Part shown: positions 62,592 to 64,000 of the stretch, piece after piece | Layout: the number at the start of each line of letters is the position of its first letter | Numbering within the stretch: the first letter of the stretch is position 1 | Assembly: GCF_025943985.1 (NCBI RefSeq) | Contig: NZ_JAPCWE010000005.1 | Span: forward strand, 62,001-126,000 | Length of the DNA: 64,000 nucleotides | Reading direction: 5' to 3' | Source: Anaerorudis cellulosivorans | GTDB taxonomy: Bacteria; Bacteroidota; Bacteroidia; Bacteroidales; Dysgonomonadaceae | Made by a program: the position numbers and the translations under genes | The notes under the pieces: model-generated | Databases searched by the model: none | Told to the model about the DNA's origin: nothing | The model's input: the letters and a program-made list of their open reading frames with translations, nothing else

Positions 62592-63365
62592 ATGAAACAA
62601 TTTCGTATACTGTTGATTTTATGGGTTGCTTTTGGAACGATTCTTTCGGCTCAATGTAGAAAAGACTCTGCTCAATATACTTTTCTGCTTACGGGCGCCT
62701 CGTTTGCTTCGCCCAATAACGGGTGGTTTGAAGTAGGTTGCGATTTGGTGGGCGCAATCCCCCTTAACCGCGCAATAGGCGGAGAAGCCATTGCAAATAC
62801 GGCCAACCGGATGATCAACGGCACACTGTACACCGAAGAAGAGTTCGAAAATATCGATGCCTTTGTGATTATGCAGGTGCACAATCAAGACGTTTTCGAT
62901 GAGTCGCAGCTCAAACCCAATTACACCGATTACGAAACGCCATTCGATCGGAGCAACTATGCTGCAGCTTTCGATTATGTAATCAAACGATACCTTGCCG
63001 AATGTTATAACCTGAAATTCGACAAACAGTCGCGCTATTATAATACTAAATACGGCAAACCGGCAGTGATTGTGTTGTGTACCGACTGGCACGATGCGCG
63101 CGTAACTTACAATACTTCGGTTCGAAAATTGGCTGCGAAATGGGGTTTTCCATTAGTGGAATTCGACAAGTATATCGGTTTTTCCAAAAATGCCCTTCAT
63201 CCCGTAACGGGTGAGCAAATGAGTTTGCTTTTCTCGGGCGACAAGCAGGAAATCGACGGTGTTACTTATGGGTGGCATCCCGAAAATGGAAAAGAAACTT
63301 ACATCCAACGACGCATGGGGGCTATTTTTGCCGACACCATGCAGAGGATTTTTCCCGTGAAATAA
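62592..63365 (+). CDS. DUF5040/SGNH hydrolase-like secreted protein
   Basis: This 257-residue protein has a signal peptide (hydrophobic residues 5-19, SAQ). Its body resembles the DUF5040 group of SGNH-like hydrolases. LLTGASFASPNNGW near residue 33 would carry the block I Ser, and ALHPVTGEQM near 198 a candidate His. The catalytic set is not fully convincing. A TAAATTTG element is at 62557-62564. It converges with a truncated minus-strand gene. Confidence 0.72.
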   Translation: MKQFRILLILWVAFGTILSAQCRKDSAQYTFLLTGASFASPNNGWFEVGCDLVGAIPLNRAIGGEAIANTANRMINGTLYTEEEFENIDAFVIMQVHNQDVFDESQLKPNYTDYETPFDRSNYAAAFDYVIKRYLAECYNLKFDKQSRYYNTKYGKPAVIVLCTDWHDARVTYNTSVRKLAAKWGFPLVEFDKYIGFSKNALHPVTGEQMSLLFSGDKQEIDGVTYGWHPENGKETYIQRRMGAIFADTMQRIFPVK

Positions 63366-63367
63366 GA

Positions 63368-63463
63368 TTAGCGTTTTTTCCTGTAATGTTTTGCCAATCC
63401 GCCGGCGGCCGTTTCTTTATAGAGGCGGGGAAGGGCATTCCCCGTTTCTTTTAATGATTCCAT
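63368..63463 (-). pseudogene. Probable C-terminal remnant of L-serine ammonia-lyase
   Basis: A 31-codon minus-strand ORF begins MESLKETGNALPRLYKETAAG and ends in GGLAKHYRKKR. The YKET...GGLA pattern resembles the end of L-serine dehydratase (SdaA) proteins; I recognise this from memory and have not aligned it. The remaining roughly 370 residues of that enzyme are absent: the preceding base is the stop of the methyltransferase-like gene. The fragment is either a degraded copy or a new tiny gene formed by its start codon. Confidence 0.45.
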
Positions 63464-64000
63464 TTATCTGTTTTCTTCTTCCAGAACATGAGTTTTCTTT
63501 TTTAAGTATTTCAGGACAAGATAACCTGTTCCGGTAATGAGACACATGACAAGTAAAAAATAATTGTAATCAGTTTCTCTTTCAATCAATTCACCTGAGA
63601 GATCAAAAATGCAAAAGATACCAAAAAGAGCGCAAATCCCATTTTTTTCTTGCCGAAGCACTTTTTTCCAACTAAATGGTAAGGCAGACTTTTGGTAATT
63701 TTTAAATTTTGGAAAAAATGCGGGAACATTCTTTGCCCATTCCAGATAGAAGTCTCCGAATTTTCGGCGTAAAAACTGTTCTTCGGCAAACATGATTCTT
63801 TCGTAATATAACCCATAAGCCAGACAAAAGGCGATAATAAACCAAAAGTTTCCGGTCAGCATGGCAATTCCCAACCATATCAGAAAATTCCCCAAATAAA
63901 GGGGATGTCGTACAACGGAATACATACCTGTCGTATTAAGTGTGTCGGCAATTTGGACTTCTTTAGTGTTTCTTCCGGAGGTATTTTTTGGTGTGTATCC
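63464..64000 (-). CDS. Isoprenylcysteine carboxyl methyltransferase-like membrane protein (N-terminus beyond right edge)
   Basis: The minus-strand frame is open from 63464 to the window edge, without a stop in the last 75 bases. The edge segment reads SGRNTKEVQIADTLNTTG, the conserved SAM-binding lead-in, followed by MYSVVRHPLYLGNFLIW. This family methylates small substrates at the membrane. Several hydrophobic segments are visible. The internal ATG at 63925 is not the true start. Confidence 0.82.
   Translation of the reverse strand, partial: GYTPKNTSGRNTKEVQIADTLNTTGMYSVVRHPLYLGNFLIWLGIAMLTGNFWFIIAFCLAYGLYYERIMFAEEQFLRRKFGDFYLEWAKNVPAFFPKFKNYQKSALPFSWKKVLRQEKNGICALFGIFCIFDLSGELIERETDYNYFLLVMCLITGTGYLVLKYLKKKTHVLEEENR

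Noticed and set aside
1-64000. CRISPR arrays, insertion sequences, prophage or restriction-modification islands
   Set aside because: No regular spacer-repeat array, transposase, integrase or phage protein was seen. The single HsdR-N gene lacks hsdM and hsdS.

Overview
The window is chromosomal DNA from an anaerobic member of the Bacteroidales (Bacteroidota). Reasons: many promoters fit the Bacteroidota consensus (TTTG or TTG, about 19 bases, TAnnTTTG); Shine-Dalgarno sequences are scarce; and several families are typical of the group (DUF4831, DUF3256, DUF4890, DUF5040, YfhO, duplicated LAB_N, AddB-like PD-(D/E)XK nuclease). Genus cannot be fixed from this window. A Dysgonomonadaceae/Porphyromonadaceae-type organism is a guess.

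Layout. 1-6 kb: end of an AddB-like nuclease gene, gdhA, trmB, a housekeeping Mrp/ApbC ATPase and a cation/proton antiporter. 6-10.2 kb: an envelope glycan or lipid cassette (GT2 transferase, double LAB_N membrane protein, ArnT-like GT39 transferase, nucleotide-sugar epimerase). 10.3-21.3 kb, minus strand: YfhO, metG, a rubrerythrin-VIT iron protein beside a sufB that has no adjacent sufC/sufD, a DUF3298 lipoprotein, DUF4831 and pheS. 21.5-34.9 kb: tilS, an overlooked 45-residue membrane protein, serS, a second ArnT-like gene, panB, an HsdR-N protein, AMP nucleosidase, holA, an 800-base AT-rich gap before an XRE regulator, pyrK-pyrD, asnA and ung.

35-43.5 kb, minus strand, is the most unusual block: peroxiredoxin, CoA-disulfide reductase-rhodanese, then Mrp, two MinD-type ATPases carrying 2[4Fe-4S] ferredoxin inserts, DUF89, NifX-like, two DUF5320, a second NifX-like, a metallo-beta-lactamase-fold protein and the DUF134 regulator. 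The content resembles the anaerobe-specific orange protein (ORP) operons of Desulfovibrio, but with a DUF134 regulator and a Bacteroidota-type Mrp paralogue. Its function in this phylum is not established.

43.8-64 kb: two tRNA-Leu genes, nnr, a giant metalloprotease-propeller-barrel protein, DUF368, a cupin, DUF4890, the complete AmmeMemoRadiSam trio, tRNA-Arg, DUF3256, a GH29 fucosidase, an Ala/Val-rich lipoprotein, an acyl-CoA synthetase, mtaB, an LpxL-like acyltransferase followed by a GT2 gene, a 55-residue ferredoxin missed by length-limited ORF calling, two exported proteins, a probable sdaA remnant, and an isoprenylcysteine-methyltransferase-like gene cut by the right edge.

Two dispersed intergenic repeat families are visible. 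One has 49-base copies differing at a single base (about 20.2 and 34.1 kb, inverted). The other (about 6.2 and 29.8 kb) differs mostly by transitions. No CRISPR array, rRNA, insertion sequence or phage gene was seen.
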